Of a DNA stretch of 64,000 nt, positions 25,693-34,820 are shown piece after piece. Position 1 is the first letter of the stretch; every line of letters begins with the position of its first letter. Both the position numbers and the translations under genes were made by a program. This stretch comes from Deinococcus puniceus (GTDB taxonomy: Bacteria; Deinococcota; Deinococci; Deinococcales; Deinococcaceae), in the NCBI RefSeq assembly GCF_001644565.1, contig NZ_CP011387.1:1286501-1350500 (forward strand), written 5' to 3'. The notes under the pieces were generated by a model. The model was not told the origin of the DNA and made no database searches. It saw nothing but the letters and a program-made list of their open reading frames with translations.

Positions 25693-26640
25693 GTGAATTC
25701 TGCACCTTTTCCGCCCCCTTCCTTCCCGCCCGCCCAGCGCAGATACGCGGTGATACTCAACCCACATGCGGGGCGGGGTCTGGCCTCGCGCGAGTGGCCC
25801 CGGCTGGAAGGCGAGTTGCAGGCCCGCCGCTTTGACTTCCAGCTGATTTCGGCGGGATCGGGGGCCGACGCTCTGGCCCGCGTGCAGGCGCTCCCGCCTG
25901 ATGTGGCGGTGTTGGCGGTCGGCGGTGACGGCACGGTGGGCGCACTGCTGCCCGCGCTGATCGGGAGTGGGGCGCGGCCTCTGGCGATTGTGCCGCTGGG
26001 CAGTGGCAACGACTACGCCGGAATGTTAGGCCTGAAACCGGGCCAGTTCGGGGAAGCCCTAGACCGCCTGAGCTACACGCCGCGCCGGGTAGACGCGCTG
26101 GAAGCCACCGTGACCGAAGGCGCAGGCGCGGGCCTTCCCCGGCTGCTGCTGAACGGCCTCGGCATGGGTTTCGATGCACAGGTGGCCGCCACCATGCTCC
26201 GCGCCCCCGCCCGCCTGACCGGATTCGGGCGCTACTTGTGGGGTGCATTGGCCGCCCTGCGCGACCTTCAGCTCACCGAACTGACGCTGACCGTAGACGG
26301 CCAGACGGTCTATTCCGGCCCCAGTTGCCTGTCGGCGGTCATGAACGGCACGCGCTACGGCGGCGGCTTCCTCATCAGCCCGCAGTCCGACGCCCACGAC
26401 GGCCAACTGAACGCCCTCGCCAGCGGCCCTGTGACCCGCCCGCAACTGCTGGGCCTGATGGGCCGGGTGCTGCGCGGCACGCATCTGGGCCAGCCCCGCG
26501 TGTACCACGCCACCGGGCAGGCCGTGACCATCCGCTGGGCCGCGCCCACCCATCTGCACCTCGACGGAGACCTGTCGGGCGAGGTAACGGAAATTCAGGT
26601 GCGGGTGCTGGGAGGGGTGGTGACGTTGCTGAACGGGTAG
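25693..26640 (+). CDS. diacylglycerol/lipid kinase family protein
   Basis: 315 aa. DAGK catalytic domain: [10 protein letters not shown] near residue 20, the nucleotide-binding [14 protein letters not shown] (about 76-89) and [13 protein letters not shown], then the beta-rich C-terminal half with [18 protein letters not shown] and LHLDGD. YegS/DgkB-like enzymes phosphorylate lipids at the inner membrane. GTG start at 25693. Two imperfect palindromes lie between its stop and the next gene. Confidence 0.88.
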   Translation: MNSAPFPPPSFPPAQRRYAVILNPHAGRGLASREWPRLEGELQARRFDFQLISAGSGADALARVQALPPDVAVLAVGGDGTVGALLPALIGSGARPLAIVPLGSGNDYAGMLGLKPGQFGEALDRLSYTPRRVDALEATVTEGAGAGLPRLLLNGLGMGFDAQVAATMLRAPARLTGFGRYLWGALAALRDLQLTELTLTVDGQTVYSGPSCLSAVMNGTRYGGGFLISPQSDAHDGQLNALASGPVTRPQLLGLMGRVLRGTHLGQPRVYHATGQAVTIRWAAPTHLHLDGDLSGEVTEIQVRVLGGVVTLLNG

Positions 26641-26662
26641 AGGGGAGACAGGGAAGAGCGAA

Positions 26663-26711
26663 TGTGGATCGTAGAACGTGGAAACAGCCCAACCACGATC
26701 TACGATCCACA
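26663..26711. repeat. GTGGATCGT palindrome 1
   Basis: TGTGGATCGTAG and CTACGATCCACA arms around a loop that itself contains AACGTGG; related to the palindrome at 26772-26826 and the terminator stem at 23101. Confidence 0.6.
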
Positions 26712-26771
26712 ATCCGAATGCTTGCCGATTTCTCAGGCCCACTGACTGTGCGCCGGAAAAGACGAGACAGC

Positions 26772-26826
26772 GAACGTGGATCGTGGAACGTGGAACCAGC
26801 TCACCCACGATCGACGATCCACGTTC
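26772..26826. repeat. GTGGATCGT palindrome 2
   Basis: GAACGTGGATCGT at 26772-26784 pairs with ACGATCCACGTTC at 26814-26826. Lies between convergent genes; may act as a transcription end for both. Confidence 0.6.
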
Positions 26827-26835
26827 TGAAGTGCC

Positions 26836-27561
26836 TTACTTCAGCGTCGCAAGTTTGGCCTTGGCGGCGTCCAGATCACGCTTCTGCCAGAAGGTATCGG
26901 CTTCGATGCTGACGGCTTTTTCCAGTTGCGCGGCGGCGGCGGCCTTGTTGCCCTGACTCAGCAGGGCGTTGGCAAATTCGATGCGGTGAACGGCCACGTT
27001 CGGTTCGAGGGCGATGGCCTTCTCGAAGTTGGGCGAAATCTGCGCCTTGCTGCCGCCGATGGCGCGTCCGGCCACTCCCTTCAGGCCGCCGACATCCAAG
27101 TTGGCGTGCCACAGGCCCAACGCGACGTACACGCCTGCGAGTTTGGGATTCAGCTTGGCGGCCTGATCCAGATTTTTCTTCATGTCCTGACCGAGGGGCA
27201 GGCTCTGGAACACGCCGCTGTACTGCGCCAAACGGCCCTGAGCGCGGGCGAGTTCAAAGTAGGCTTCGGCGTTGTTGGGGTCAAGCTTGATGGCCTGTCT
27301 GGCGTAGTTCTGGGCCTTTTCGAACAGGGCCTTTTTGGCGTTGTCGGCACTCAGGGCTGCTCCGCCCGTTGTGGCTTCGGCGGCCAGCGCAAAGCCGTTG
27401 CTGGTGTTCAGGGAAGCGGCGGCGGTGGCAGCTTCCTGCCATTTGCCGGAGTCGTACAGGGCTTTGGCGGCTTGCTGGGACTGCGCGTGGGCCACGCCCG
27501 AAATGGCGGTCAGGGTCAGGGCGAGGGTCAGCAGGGGGCGGTTCGTGAGAGCTAGGCGCAT
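26836..27561 (-). CDS. exported TPR-repeat protein
   Basis: 241 aa with a 26-residue signal peptide (cleavage near GVAHA). Tetratricopeptide-type helices: YARQAIKLDPNNAEAYFELARAQG, then NLDQAAKLNPKLAGVYVALGLWHANL and FEKAIALEPNVAVHRIEFANALLSQGN. TPR arrays bind partner proteins; this one should sit in the periplasm. GGAGGA lies before ATG 27561, which decides the start over the longer frame. No catalytic motif. Partner unknown. Confidence 0.75.
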   Translation of the reverse strand: MRLALTNRPLLTLALTLTAISGVAHAQSQQAAKALYDSGKWQEAATAAASLNTSNGFALAAEATTGGAALSADNAKKALFEKAQNYARQAIKLDPNNAEAYFELARAQGRLAQYSGVFQSLPLGQDMKKNLDQAAKLNPKLAGVYVALGLWHANLDVGGLKGVAGRAIGGSKAQISPNFEKAIALEPNVAVHRIEFANALLSQGNKAAAAAQLEKAVSIEADTFWQKRDLDAAKAKLATLK

Positions 27562-27804
27562 GGTGGTTCCTCCGGGGAAGTTGGGGTGAGTCCAGCCGGG
27601 CAGACAGAGGATGACCGCCGGAGCTAGAGCAAGTTGAAAAGCTGCACCGAGTATACACATCCGGACTCCGAACGTCTGATGGGCGCGTCAGGAACGGTCT
27701 GCGCGGATAGTTATGAACCGGGTGCAACGAATGAGGGCCGAGGTGGTAGGCTCAGGCCACCTTGATTTCGTCGTCTCTGGACTGCCTCCGCCGTTCTCCC
27801 TCCT

Positions 27805-30800
27805 ATGCGGGCGGGTATGGGCGGGCCTGACGCTGGAGTGCTGGACTGGCGCGGCATTCTGGCCGATGTGCGTGCCCATTTGCCCCCCGCGCAGGCTGCT
27901 GCGGGAGCAGTACGCGGCAGCCTGCGCTGGCTGGAGGCAGAAATGCGGGCACGCGGCGCGAATCCGGCGTCGGTGCGGAACATCGTGTACCGCGATATTG
28001 GCACGCCCGCCGATAAAACCGCGCTGGTCGCCATCCTGACCGACTTGGCGCGGGAAGCAGGCCGCCCGCCGCCCACCGTTTCTCTGCCCGCCGCCCCCGC
28101 CCGCCTGCCCGATGAACTGGAACTGTTGGGCCGCAGCAAAAAGCGGGCCTACAAGCAGTTTCTGGCCGGGGTGCGGGCCGGAAGAATGCCCCGAATGATC
28201 GTGACCGGGCGGCGCGGCGCGGGCAAAACGGTGCTGCTGGATCATCTGGCGTTGGCGCTGACTGCTGAAGGGGTGCCCGTGCTGCGGCTCTCGCTGGCGG
28301 GCGATGTGGCTGCCCAATGGCCCGCGCCCCCCGCTGCTGGCCGCTCTTTTGCGGCGTTGGCGGCGGCTCAGGCCGAAGCCGCCCGCGCTGCCTTAGTGGG
28401 ACGAGAGGGCGTATTGCTGGCCCGCGTCACAACCGATCTGAACTGGGCCGCAGAGCCGCCCCGCCTGCCCGACGGCACGCCCGTTTCGGCGGCGGTGTGG
28501 GCCACCGAACATCTGCTGCGCCGCGCTCCGGCTGGGTTGGCGGTGGTACTGGCCCTAGAGGACGCCGCAGGAGTGGAGGCGCACTGGCCCGCTGGCGGGG
28601 CCGAACTGATAGAGCTGCATCCTCCCACGCCCGCCGAGGCCCGCGCTTACCTGATGGCCCGCCTCGGCATTGGCCGCGCCGCCGCCGACGCTTTGGTGCG
28701 CGAAACAGGCCGCAACCTAGACCGCCTGACCCTGTTGGCGAGCGTGGGCCGGGGCGAGGCCGGACAGGGCGAAAGCGGCGCGGCGCGGCTGCTGGCCGAT
28801 CCTGATATTCGCGCTCTGGCAGCGGCTCTGGCAGGCCTGTCGGTGGTGGCGTTGCCTGACGCGGTTCCCGACGCCGCCCTCTGTGCCGCCCTCGGTTCCC
28901 CGCCCGCCGCCCTACCCGCCCATGCCCGCGCCCTGTTGTCCGGTTCCCCTGCGCTGGGCTGGACACCTGCCGACGTGCTGCTGGCCGCTCTGCCACTGGT
29001 TCCCGCCGCTGAAGCTCAGGCCGCTGCCCGCCGTCTGGTAGCTGTGTTCGAGGGACATGAGCAGGAAACTGCTCCTGAACTCTCTGGCTTCTCCCTCGCC
29101 GCCCTGACCCTGCTGCAAGACTGGCCCGCCCTCGCCGCACAGATCAGCCGCCGCCCCGACGACGCCCGCCATTTGCCGCCGCTGTGGGCCGCCATTCGGG
29201 GCAGCAGGGACAAGTCAGGGGCTTCGGCAGAAGCGCTGGAAATCCTCGCCCGTGCGCTGGCGACGCACCATGCCGGACGGGGCGAATACGGCGATCCACG
29301 CGCCCGCGACGCGCTGTTTACCCTGCTGGAATCCCCGCGCGATCCGGTGCGGGCATGGGCACGGGTCAAGCTGGCTGAAAGCAGTGTGGACGCTGGAAAC
29401 TTTGAAGCCGCACGCGGGCAACTGGCCCACCCCGACCTGACCCATCTGCTCTCGGAGTCTTCTGCATCTTGGCCCGCCTCATCGTGGACGGTGGCGGCGC
29501 AGGCCGATGCGCTGTTGGTGCAGGCGGCGTTGGCCCGCTGGAGCGGAGACTTGGAGGCCGCCACCCGCGCTGCTGGCGATCCCCGCACCGCGCAGGGCGG
29601 CCCGCGTGCGGCGCTGTGGCGTGGGCTCATCGCCAAAGACGCGGGGCACTGGCCCGAAGCCTTGAGCGCCCTGCAAAGTGTGCCGCCTTCCAGCCCGCTG
29701 CTGTCGGCCCGCGCCCGCTACCAAGAGGGCGACTTGCGCCTGAGACTGGGCCAACCTGCCGCTGCCCTGCGCGCCCTTGAGGACGCCGCCGAACGCCTGC
29801 CCCGTGCGGGCGGAAGCGCTGAAGAAACCGCCCGCGTGCTGGCCCGCGCCGCCACCGCGCAGCGCAGGCTGGGGCATCCGCAAGAGGGTCTGACGTTGCT
29901 GGGGCGGGCGCTGGGGCTGATTTCTTCCCCTGTTTCTCCCCAAGAAACACGGCCCCAGGACAGCCGCCCCCGTGAAGACGCCCTGCCCCGCGCCCGCCTG
30001 CTCTCCGAAGGCTTGCCGATTCTGCTGGCGCTGGGCCGCCCCGATGAAGCGTTGGCCCAGGCTGCCGCCGCCCTTGGCCTGTTGTCGGGCGTGCTGACTG
30101 TGTCGGGTTCCCGCCAAGCCGAGGCCGAATACCGCCTGCGCCGCACCCAATACCGCCTCGCGCTGGCGTACCTGACGCGGGGCATCGGGCTCCCGTATCT
30201 CTATCCGTTCTGCGGCCCGCGCCGCGATCACCCCGATTTGGCTCAGGCACGCACTTTGCTGGACAGGCTGCTGCGTCCTGCTGTCGATTCTTCTCAACCT
30301 GACCGTGAACAGGTCTTGACCTTCGACATGCTGCTGACGCGGGCGCTGGCTGATCCCGCCCCGGCCCCCGCCTTGCACTTTGCCGAGCGTGCCCTCGCCA
30401 TGACCGATCATGCTTACGCGGCGGCTCAGGCCCATGCCATCCGTGCCGAGGCGCACTTGCGGGCCGATCGAACAGGTTCGGCGCTGGCCGACATCAACCG
30501 CGCCCATACCATGCTGCGCCGGGTGGCGTTGGGGGTGGGCGGTTCTGACCCTCTCTCTGATACACATGCCGCCGATCCGGGGTTGGCCGCGCAACTGCTG
30601 GCGCTGGAAGTCCGGGCCACCATCGGGGAAGGGGCGGGGGCGCTGTTGTGGTTGCGAACGGCCCTGCAAGACCCCGCCCTACATCCCTTCCGGGCAGGCG
30701 TCTGGCGCGAGGCGGGCCGCGCTCTGGAAGCCCATCATCCCGGTGCAGCAGGCGAGTTGCAGCGGATCTATCCGGCGGCCCGCTTGGCCCGCGTCGACGC

Positions 30801-30858
30801 CCTGCGCGTCCGTGACCGCCTGTGGGTCTTGGAATCTGAGACGGGGCTTCAGGATTAA
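27805..30858 (+). CDS. large P-loop ATPase with helical (TPR/ARM-like) C-terminus
   Basis: 1017 aa, cytoplasmic. An N-terminal ~90-residue domain includes GANPASVRNIVYRDIG. Next is an ATPase with Walker A GRRGAGKT (135-142) and a candidate Walker B AGLAVVLALEDAAG near residue 250. The remaining ~650 residues are Ala-rich repeated helices, as in tetratricopeptide arrays (AQADALLVQAALARWSGDLE, ALSALQSVPPSS, ALQAAAALG-like units). This layout recalls STAND NTPases or MalT-like sensors, but no effector or HTH domain is seen at either end. Family not recognised. No clear ribosome site at ATG 27805; start uncertain. Confidence 0.6.
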   Translation: MRAGMGGPDAGVLDWRGILADVRAHLPPAQAAAGAVRGSLRWLEAEMRARGANPASVRNIVYRDIGTPADKTALVAILTDLAREAGRPPPTVSLPAAPARLPDELELLGRSKKRAYKQFLAGVRAGRMPRMIVTGRRGAGKTVLLDHLALALTAEGVPVLRLSLAGDVAAQWPAPPAAGRSFAALAAAQAEAARAALVGREGVLLARVTTDLNWAAEPPRLPDGTPVSAAVWATEHLLRRAPAGLAVVLALEDAAGVEAHWPAGGAELIELHPPTPAEARAYLMARLGIGRAAADALVRETGRNLDRLTLLASVGRGEAGQGESGAARLLADPDIRALAAALAGLSVVALPDAVPDAALCAALGSPPAALPAHARALLSGSPALGWTPADVLLAALPLVPAAEAQAAARRLVAVFEGHEQETAPELSGFSLAALTLLQDWPALAAQISRRPDDARHLPPLWAAIRGSRDKSGASAEALEILARALATHHAGRGEYGDPRARDALFTLLESPRDPVRAWARVKLAESSVDAGNFEAARGQLAHPDLTHLLSESSASWPASSWTVAAQADALLVQAALARWSGDLEAATRAAGDPRTAQGGPRAALWRGLIAKDAGHWPEALSALQSVPPSSPLLSARARYQEGDLRLRLGQPAAALRALEDAAERLPRAGGSAEETARVLARAATAQRRLGHPQEGLTLLGRALGLISSPVSPQETRPQDSRPREDALPRARLLSEGLPILLALGRPDEALAQAAAALGLLSGVLTVSGSRQAEAEYRLRRTQYRLALAYLTRGIGLPYLYPFCGPRRDHPDLAQARTLLDRLLRPAVDSSQPDREQVLTFDMLLTRALADPAPAPALHFAERALAMTDHAYAAAQAHAIRAEAHLRADRTGSALADINRAHTMLRRVALGVGGSDPLSDTHAADPGLAAQLLALEVRATIGEGAGALLWLRTALQDPALHPFRAGVWREAGRALEAHHPGAAGELQRIYPAARLARVDALRVRDRLWVLESETGLQD

Positions 30859-30883
30859 GAATTCAGAGGGCGGGGTTATCGGG

Positions 30884-30889
30884 TATGCT
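30884..30889 (+). promoter_or_regulatory. -10 box TATGCT, leaderless-type
   Basis: Six bases before GTG 30896; decides that start within a much longer open frame. Confidence 0.45.
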
Positions 30890-30895
30890 GGGGGC

Positions 30896-31285
30896 GTGAG
30901 CATCACCGATTCGCAGGCCGGAGGCCGCGCCGCCATCCGACTGCTGCAAGGGTACGTCTGGCATCCTCAGAGCGCCGACGTAGATCTGGAGCACTACCTA
31001 CCCCGCGAGCTAGACCTGCCCAAGTCTCCGGGCGCTGCCGACGAGGACGACGCCCATGTGCTGTGGGACATGGTGTCGCCGCCCTTCGCCTTTTTTGAAA
31101 ACGGCGAGCCGACAGCGGCCCAGACCTTTTACCAGTTCACGGTGTTGCGCGTCTACGATGACCGCCCCAGCAACGAGGCCCTGCACGGTGACGCCGAGGC
31201 GGCCAGTCAGGCGCTGAATCCCCTGCTGGACGGCACGCCGGAAGGGGTGGGCTGGCAACTCTGGGAAGACCTGCGGGAGCTGTGA
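30896..31285 (+). CDS. conserved hypothetical protein, 129 aa
   Basis: Acidic soluble protein beginning MSITDSQAGGRAAIRLLQG. It has a Trp-His segment (YVWHPQSADVDLEHYLPREL) and ends GVGWQLWEDLREL. No recognised motif. First of three closely packed genes (30 bases to the next, which overlaps the DJ-1-like gene), so probably one operon. Confidence 0.6.
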   Translation: MSITDSQAGGRAAIRLLQGYVWHPQSADVDLEHYLPRELDLPKSPGAADEDDAHVLWDMVSPPFAFFENGEPTAAQTFYQFTVLRVYDDRPSNEALHGDAEAASQALNPLLDGTPEGVGWQLWEDLREL

Positions 31286-31315
31286 TGCCGGGAGCTGTGA
31301 CGTGAGGGGTTGCCT

Positions 31316-31528
31316 ATGATCGCTTGGCTTGATCTGTTGGCGGAAGGTGACCGACACCCGCGCCGCTTTGACAGCCCTGAAACCTTGCTGGTGTACCTGA
31401 CCCGCGTGGAGCGCCTCAGTCCGGAAGCCGCCCAGCACTTGATCGAACTGGGTGAAGTCGGCCCACCGCTGGCCCGCCGCGAGTATCAGGTGCGGGCGTT
31501 GCCGCTGCCATCGTCTGTTCAGACATGA
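31316..31528 (+). CDS. small hypothetical protein, 70 aa
   Basis: Begins MIAWLDLLAEGDRHPRRF; contains TLLVYLTRVERLSPEAAQHLIELGE, likely two helices. GAGGGG lies about eight bases before ATG 31316. Its stop overlaps the next ATG (ATGA). Not recognised. Confidence 0.55.
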   Translation: MIAWLDLLAEGDRHPRRFDSPETLLVYLTRVERLSPEAAQHLIELGEVGPPLARREYQVRALPLPSSVQT

Positions 31529-32124
31529 CCGAACCCGACTCGGTAGGTCTTGAAACCAATGTGGAAGGCCCCGTTGTCGCCATCCCCGTGTACGCGGGCG
31601 TCAGCGAATTGGAATTGGGGATCATGGTGGCTGTGTGCCGCCTGTGCGGGGGCGAAGGCGCGACCCGTACACTGCACCGCTCGCGCGTCAGCATTCTGAC
31701 TGCCGGGGGATTGGTCAGCACGCCGCATGTGATGTACGCCGCCCTGCCCGAACCCGCCGCCCTGCTGCTTCCCGGTGGCCCCGGAGCTGCCAAAGCCGCC
31801 CGCGATCCGTTGCTGCGCGGCTTTTTGGCGGCCCATGCCGGGTTGCCCACCGGAGCCAGTGGCAGCGGCCTTCTGTTGGCGGGCGAGGCAGGCACGTTGC
31901 AGGGCCGCGTTCTGGGTGGCCCCGCCGACCTGACTGATCTGTTGTGGGGCTTTTCCCCTGCCGAGGTGCGCCCTGGTGAGGTTGTGACCGATGCCCACCT
32001 GACCACCACTCCGGGCGGATTCCCGGCGATGTATGCGGCGTTGGCCGTAGCTGCGGTGGTGTGGGGCGAAGCAGCGGCGTTGGGAGCGGCGGAGCGGTTG
32101 GGGTGGGACGGTCTAAGGGTCTAA
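31525..32124 (+). CDS. DJ-1/PfpI-like protein lacking the nucleophile Cys
   Basis: 199 aa. The DJ-1/PfpI (class I glutamine amidotransferase-like) fold is suggested by VVAIPVYAGVSELELGIMVAV at the start, AALLLPGGPGAAKAARDPLLRGFLAAH, and the elbow region GASGSGLLLAGEAGTLQGR. Where active members have Cys at the elbow, this one has Ser, so the usual protease, amidase or deglycase chemistry is doubtful; a binding or regulatory role is more likely. Translationally coupled to the 70-aa gene upstream. Confidence 0.7.
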   Translation: MTEPDSVGLETNVEGPVVAIPVYAGVSELELGIMVAVCRLCGGEGATRTLHRSRVSILTAGGLVSTPHVMYAALPEPAALLLPGGPGAAKAARDPLLRGFLAAHAGLPTGASGSGLLLAGEAGTLQGRVLGGPADLTDLLWGFSPAEVRPGEVVTDAHLTTTPGGFPAMYAALAVAAVVWGEAAALGAAERLGWDGLRV

Positions 32125-32178
32125 ACGTCTAGGGTCTAAGGTGCTGGGGCGGTGAGGTTTTGGGGGTGGCTGAGCGGT

Positions 32179-32184
32179 TAGACT
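32179..32184 (+). promoter_or_regulatory. -10 box TAGACT, leaderless-type, Nudix gene
   Basis: Seven bases before ATG 32192. Confidence 0.5.
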
Positions 32185-32191
32185 GCGGGGA

Positions 32192-32848
32192 ATGACCGAT
32201 AGACCAGTTCTGGCCGATCCTGCCGCCCCTCAGCCTTGGGAAGTTACGCGCTCTACCGTGATGTACCAAGACCGCTTTCTGAAAATCCGTACCGACCAAT
32301 GCCTGACGCCCGCCGGAGTCGTCGTGCCCACCTACCACGTCATAGAGGCCTTGGACTGGGTGAATGTGCTGGCGCTGACGCCCCAGTTGGAAGTCGTGCT
32401 GACCGAGGAATACCGGCATGCCGTAGGTCTGGTGCTGTCCGGTTTGCCCAGCGGGAACAGCGAGATGGGCGAAGCTGCCGCCCCCGCCGAAGCCGCCCGC
32501 CGCGAATTGTTGGAAGAAACGGGATACGGCTGCGCCACGCTGATTCCGGTGTCGTCCAGCTTTGTCAGCACAGGCACGATCACCAACCGCGTCCACTCGT
32601 TTTTGGGCCTAGACGCCCAGTACGTCGGGCCGCAAAATCTCGATCCAAACGAAGAAGTCTGGGTCAGGGTGGTGCCGTTTTTGGAGTGGTTCCGGGCGGC
32701 CAGAGCCGACGCCCAGCACACCCAGTCTACGCAGCAGGTCACGCACTTGCAGGCCATGTGGGGCGCAGTTTCGGTTATCCTGAGCGGGCAGCAGCCGTCG
32801 CTGGAGCCGTTGCGTGGGCCGCTGCTGGAACTCTTGTCTTCATCCTGA
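32192..32848 (+). CDS. Nudix hydrolase (ADP-ribose pyrophosphatase-like)
   Basis: 218 aa. ADPRase-like arrangement: an N-terminal strand domain (PWEVTRSTVMYQDRFLKIRTD), then the Nudix helix ending ARRELLEETGYG, and FLGLDAQYVG. Such enzymes cut ADP-ribose to AMP and ribose-5-phosphate. The box reads G-x5-E-x9-RE-x2-EE-x-G, two residues longer than the standard G-x5-E-x7-RE, owing to an extra Ala-rich turn. Metal ligands remain, so it is likely active. Confidence 0.85.
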   Translation: MTDRPVLADPAAPQPWEVTRSTVMYQDRFLKIRTDQCLTPAGVVVPTYHVIEALDWVNVLALTPQLEVVLTEEYRHAVGLVLSGLPSGNSEMGEAAAPAEAARRELLEETGYGCATLIPVSSSFVSTGTITNRVHSFLGLDAQYVGPQNLDPNEEVWVRVVPFLEWFRAARADAQHTQSTQQVTHLQAMWGAVSVILSGQQPSLEPLRGPLLELLSSS

Positions 32849-32899
32849 TCGTGAAGCGCCACACTGCACTTTTGCCCTGTTTGTCCCGTTGCCCCGCGC

Positions 32900-32905
32900 T
32901 AGCCT
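32900..32905 (+). promoter_or_regulatory. -10 box TAGCCT, leaderless-type, hemB
   Basis: Six bases before ATG 32912. Confidence 0.5.
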
Positions 32906-32911
32906 AGTCCC

Positions 32912-33919
32912 ATGCCTGATTCCACCCTCCCCATTCCCACAGACCGCCCCCGCCGACTGCGGCGCACTCCGGCGTTGCGGGCACTGACCCGTGAAATTAC
33001 GCTGGCCCCGGCGCACCTGATCCACCCCATGTTCGTGCATGAGGAAGCTTTTGATACGCCCATTACCACCATGCCCGGTGTGAGCCGCCACAGCCTAGAG
33101 AGCGCCGTCGCTCAGGCGGGAGAAGCGTTGGCATTGGGCATTCGCTCGGTCATCCTGTTCGGCATTCCGGCCCACAAAGACGCGCTGGGCACGCAAGCGT
33201 ATGCCGATGAGGGCATCATTCAGCGGGCGGCGCGGGCCATCAAGTCGGCTCATCCTGCCTTGACCGTCATTGCCGATACCTGCCTGTGCGAATACACCGA
33301 TCACGGACACTGCGGCCCGCTGTGCGAGATTCAGGGCGGCGAATGGACGGTAGACAACGATCCCTCGCTGGAATTGTTGGCTCAAACGGCGGTGTCTCAG
33401 GCGCGGGCGGGGGCCGATGTGGTGGCTCCCAGTGCCATGATGGACGGCCAAGTGGGGGCAATTCGGGCGGCGCTGGACGCGGCGGGCTTTTCGCACGTGC
33501 CAGTTATGAGCTACGCCGTGAAGTACGCCAGCGCCTACTATGGCCCCTTCCGGGAGGCGGCGGGCAGCACACCCAGCGTAGGAGACCGGGCCACCTACCA
33601 GATGGATCCGGCGGGCGGCTACCGCGAGGCGCTGCGTGAAGCGAAATTGGACGTGGCTCAGGGCGCGGATTACCTGATGGTCAAGCCCGCGCTGGCGTAC
33701 CTCGATGTCATTAAGCTCTTGCGCGACAACTTTGATCTCCCTCTGGTCACCTATAATGTCAGCGGCGAATACGCGCTGATCAAGGCCGCTGCCCAACTGG
33801 GCTTTATGGACGAACGCCGCACCGTGCTCGAAACCCTGACCGGAATGCGCCGCGCCGGGGCCGACGCCATCATCACCTATCACGCACTGGACGCCGCCCG
33901 TTGGCTGGCGGGAGAATAA
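32912..33919 (+). CDS. hemB: porphobilinogen synthase (delta-aminolevulinate dehydratase)
   Basis: 335 aa. Condenses two 5-aminolevulinates to porphobilinogen in haem and cobalamin synthesis. Zinc-type active site: C124, C126 and C134 in [14 protein letters not shown]; Schiff-base lysines K204 ([13 protein letters not shown]) and K258 ([12 protein letters not shown]). Full length. A ribosome-site-led phosphatase gene, now interrupted, begins three bases after its stop. Confidence 0.97.
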   Translation: MPDSTLPIPTDRPRRLRRTPALRALTREITLAPAHLIHPMFVHEEAFDTPITTMPGVSRHSLESAVAQAGEALALGIRSVILFGIPAHKDALGTQAYADEGIIQRAARAIKSAHPALTVIADTCLCEYTDHGHCGPLCEIQGGEWTVDNDPSLELLAQTAVSQARAGADVVAPSAMMDGQVGAIRAALDAAGFSHVPVMSYAVKYASAYYGPFREAAGSTPSVGDRATYQMDPAGGYREALREAKLDVAQGADYLMVKPALAYLDVIKLLRDNFDLPLVTYNVSGEYALIKAAAQLGFMDERRTVLETLTGMRRAGADAIITYHALDAARWLAGE

Positions 33920-34307
33920 GCATGATTCAGGCCACCAAAGAGCAGAACAGCATCAACGACCCGATTCGTGTGGACTGGATTTCTACCGGAATCTGGCCCG
34001 GACGCCTCGGCCTGACTTTTGCGCCGGGTAAAAAAGGCGGCAGCATCTACCAAAATGGAGTTGTACACGCCCGCGACGTGGCCGAAGACATGCACACGCT
34101 GGCCCGTGACGGCGTGCAGGTCTTGGCCCCGCTGATCGAGGATTTTGAATTTGACATGCTAGGGATGGACGGCTACCACGCCGAAGCCGAAGCCCGCAGC
34201 ATCCTGATCGCCGCCTGTCCCATCGAGGATCAGCAAGCGCCCACAGACCGCGCTGGCTTTGCCGCCTACATCGACGAATTGATGACTTATACGGACTCCG
34301 AATAAAG

Positions 34308-34820
34308 ATGCCAGACTGGGAGATCAACAAGTTCTATTCTCCGGTGAAGTTTCAGCATCAGGCTGACGAATTCTGGGCGATTTACCGCGTGAGTACTTGT
34401 GCGGTGGAGCGACGACGGGCGCAATTCTTCGCGCTGCTGGCGGAAGGTCGAAGTGAAGGTGATGTCATGGACATCACCCAATATGGAGTGCGCTCGGCTC
34501 GCTACGTGATTGACCGATACCACCGCTTGGGTCTGAAGGGCTTGTCAGATGGACGGCGGGACAACCGGGGTGCGCCACGCGTCTTGACTGCCGAAGAGCA
34601 ACAAGCACTTGCGGCTCAGCTGCACGCCGATTTCGAGCAGGGCGTGGTGTGGGAAGGCAAGCGGGTTCAAGAGTGGATCAAAGAGCAGTTTGGCAAAGAG
34701 GTGTATTTGGGTCGCACCTATGAATTTATGCGTGCCGCAGGGTTTTCCCCACAAAAACCCCGCCCACAGCATGTCAAAGGCGATCCGGCAGCGAAAGAAG
34801 CGTTTACAACAAAGAGCTAG
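34308..34820 (+). CDS. IS630-family transposase, N-terminal frame
   Basis: 170 aa. HTH/winged-helix DNA-binding part typical of IS630/Tc1-mariner transposases: SEGDVMDITQYGVRSARYVID and RYHRLGLKGLSDGRRDNRGA, followed by the second HTH (WEGKRVQEWIKEQFGKEVYLG). It ends at a TAG before the catalytic part, which continues in the -1 frame. Confidence 0.85.
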   Translation: MPDWEINKFYSPVKFQHQADEFWAIYRVSTCAVERRRAQFFALLAEGRSEGDVMDITQYGVRSARYVIDRYHRLGLKGLSDGRRDNRGAPRVLTAEEQQALAAQLHADFEQGVVWEGKRVQEWIKEQFGKEVYLGRTYEFMRAAGFSPQKPRPQHVKGDPAAKEAFTTKS

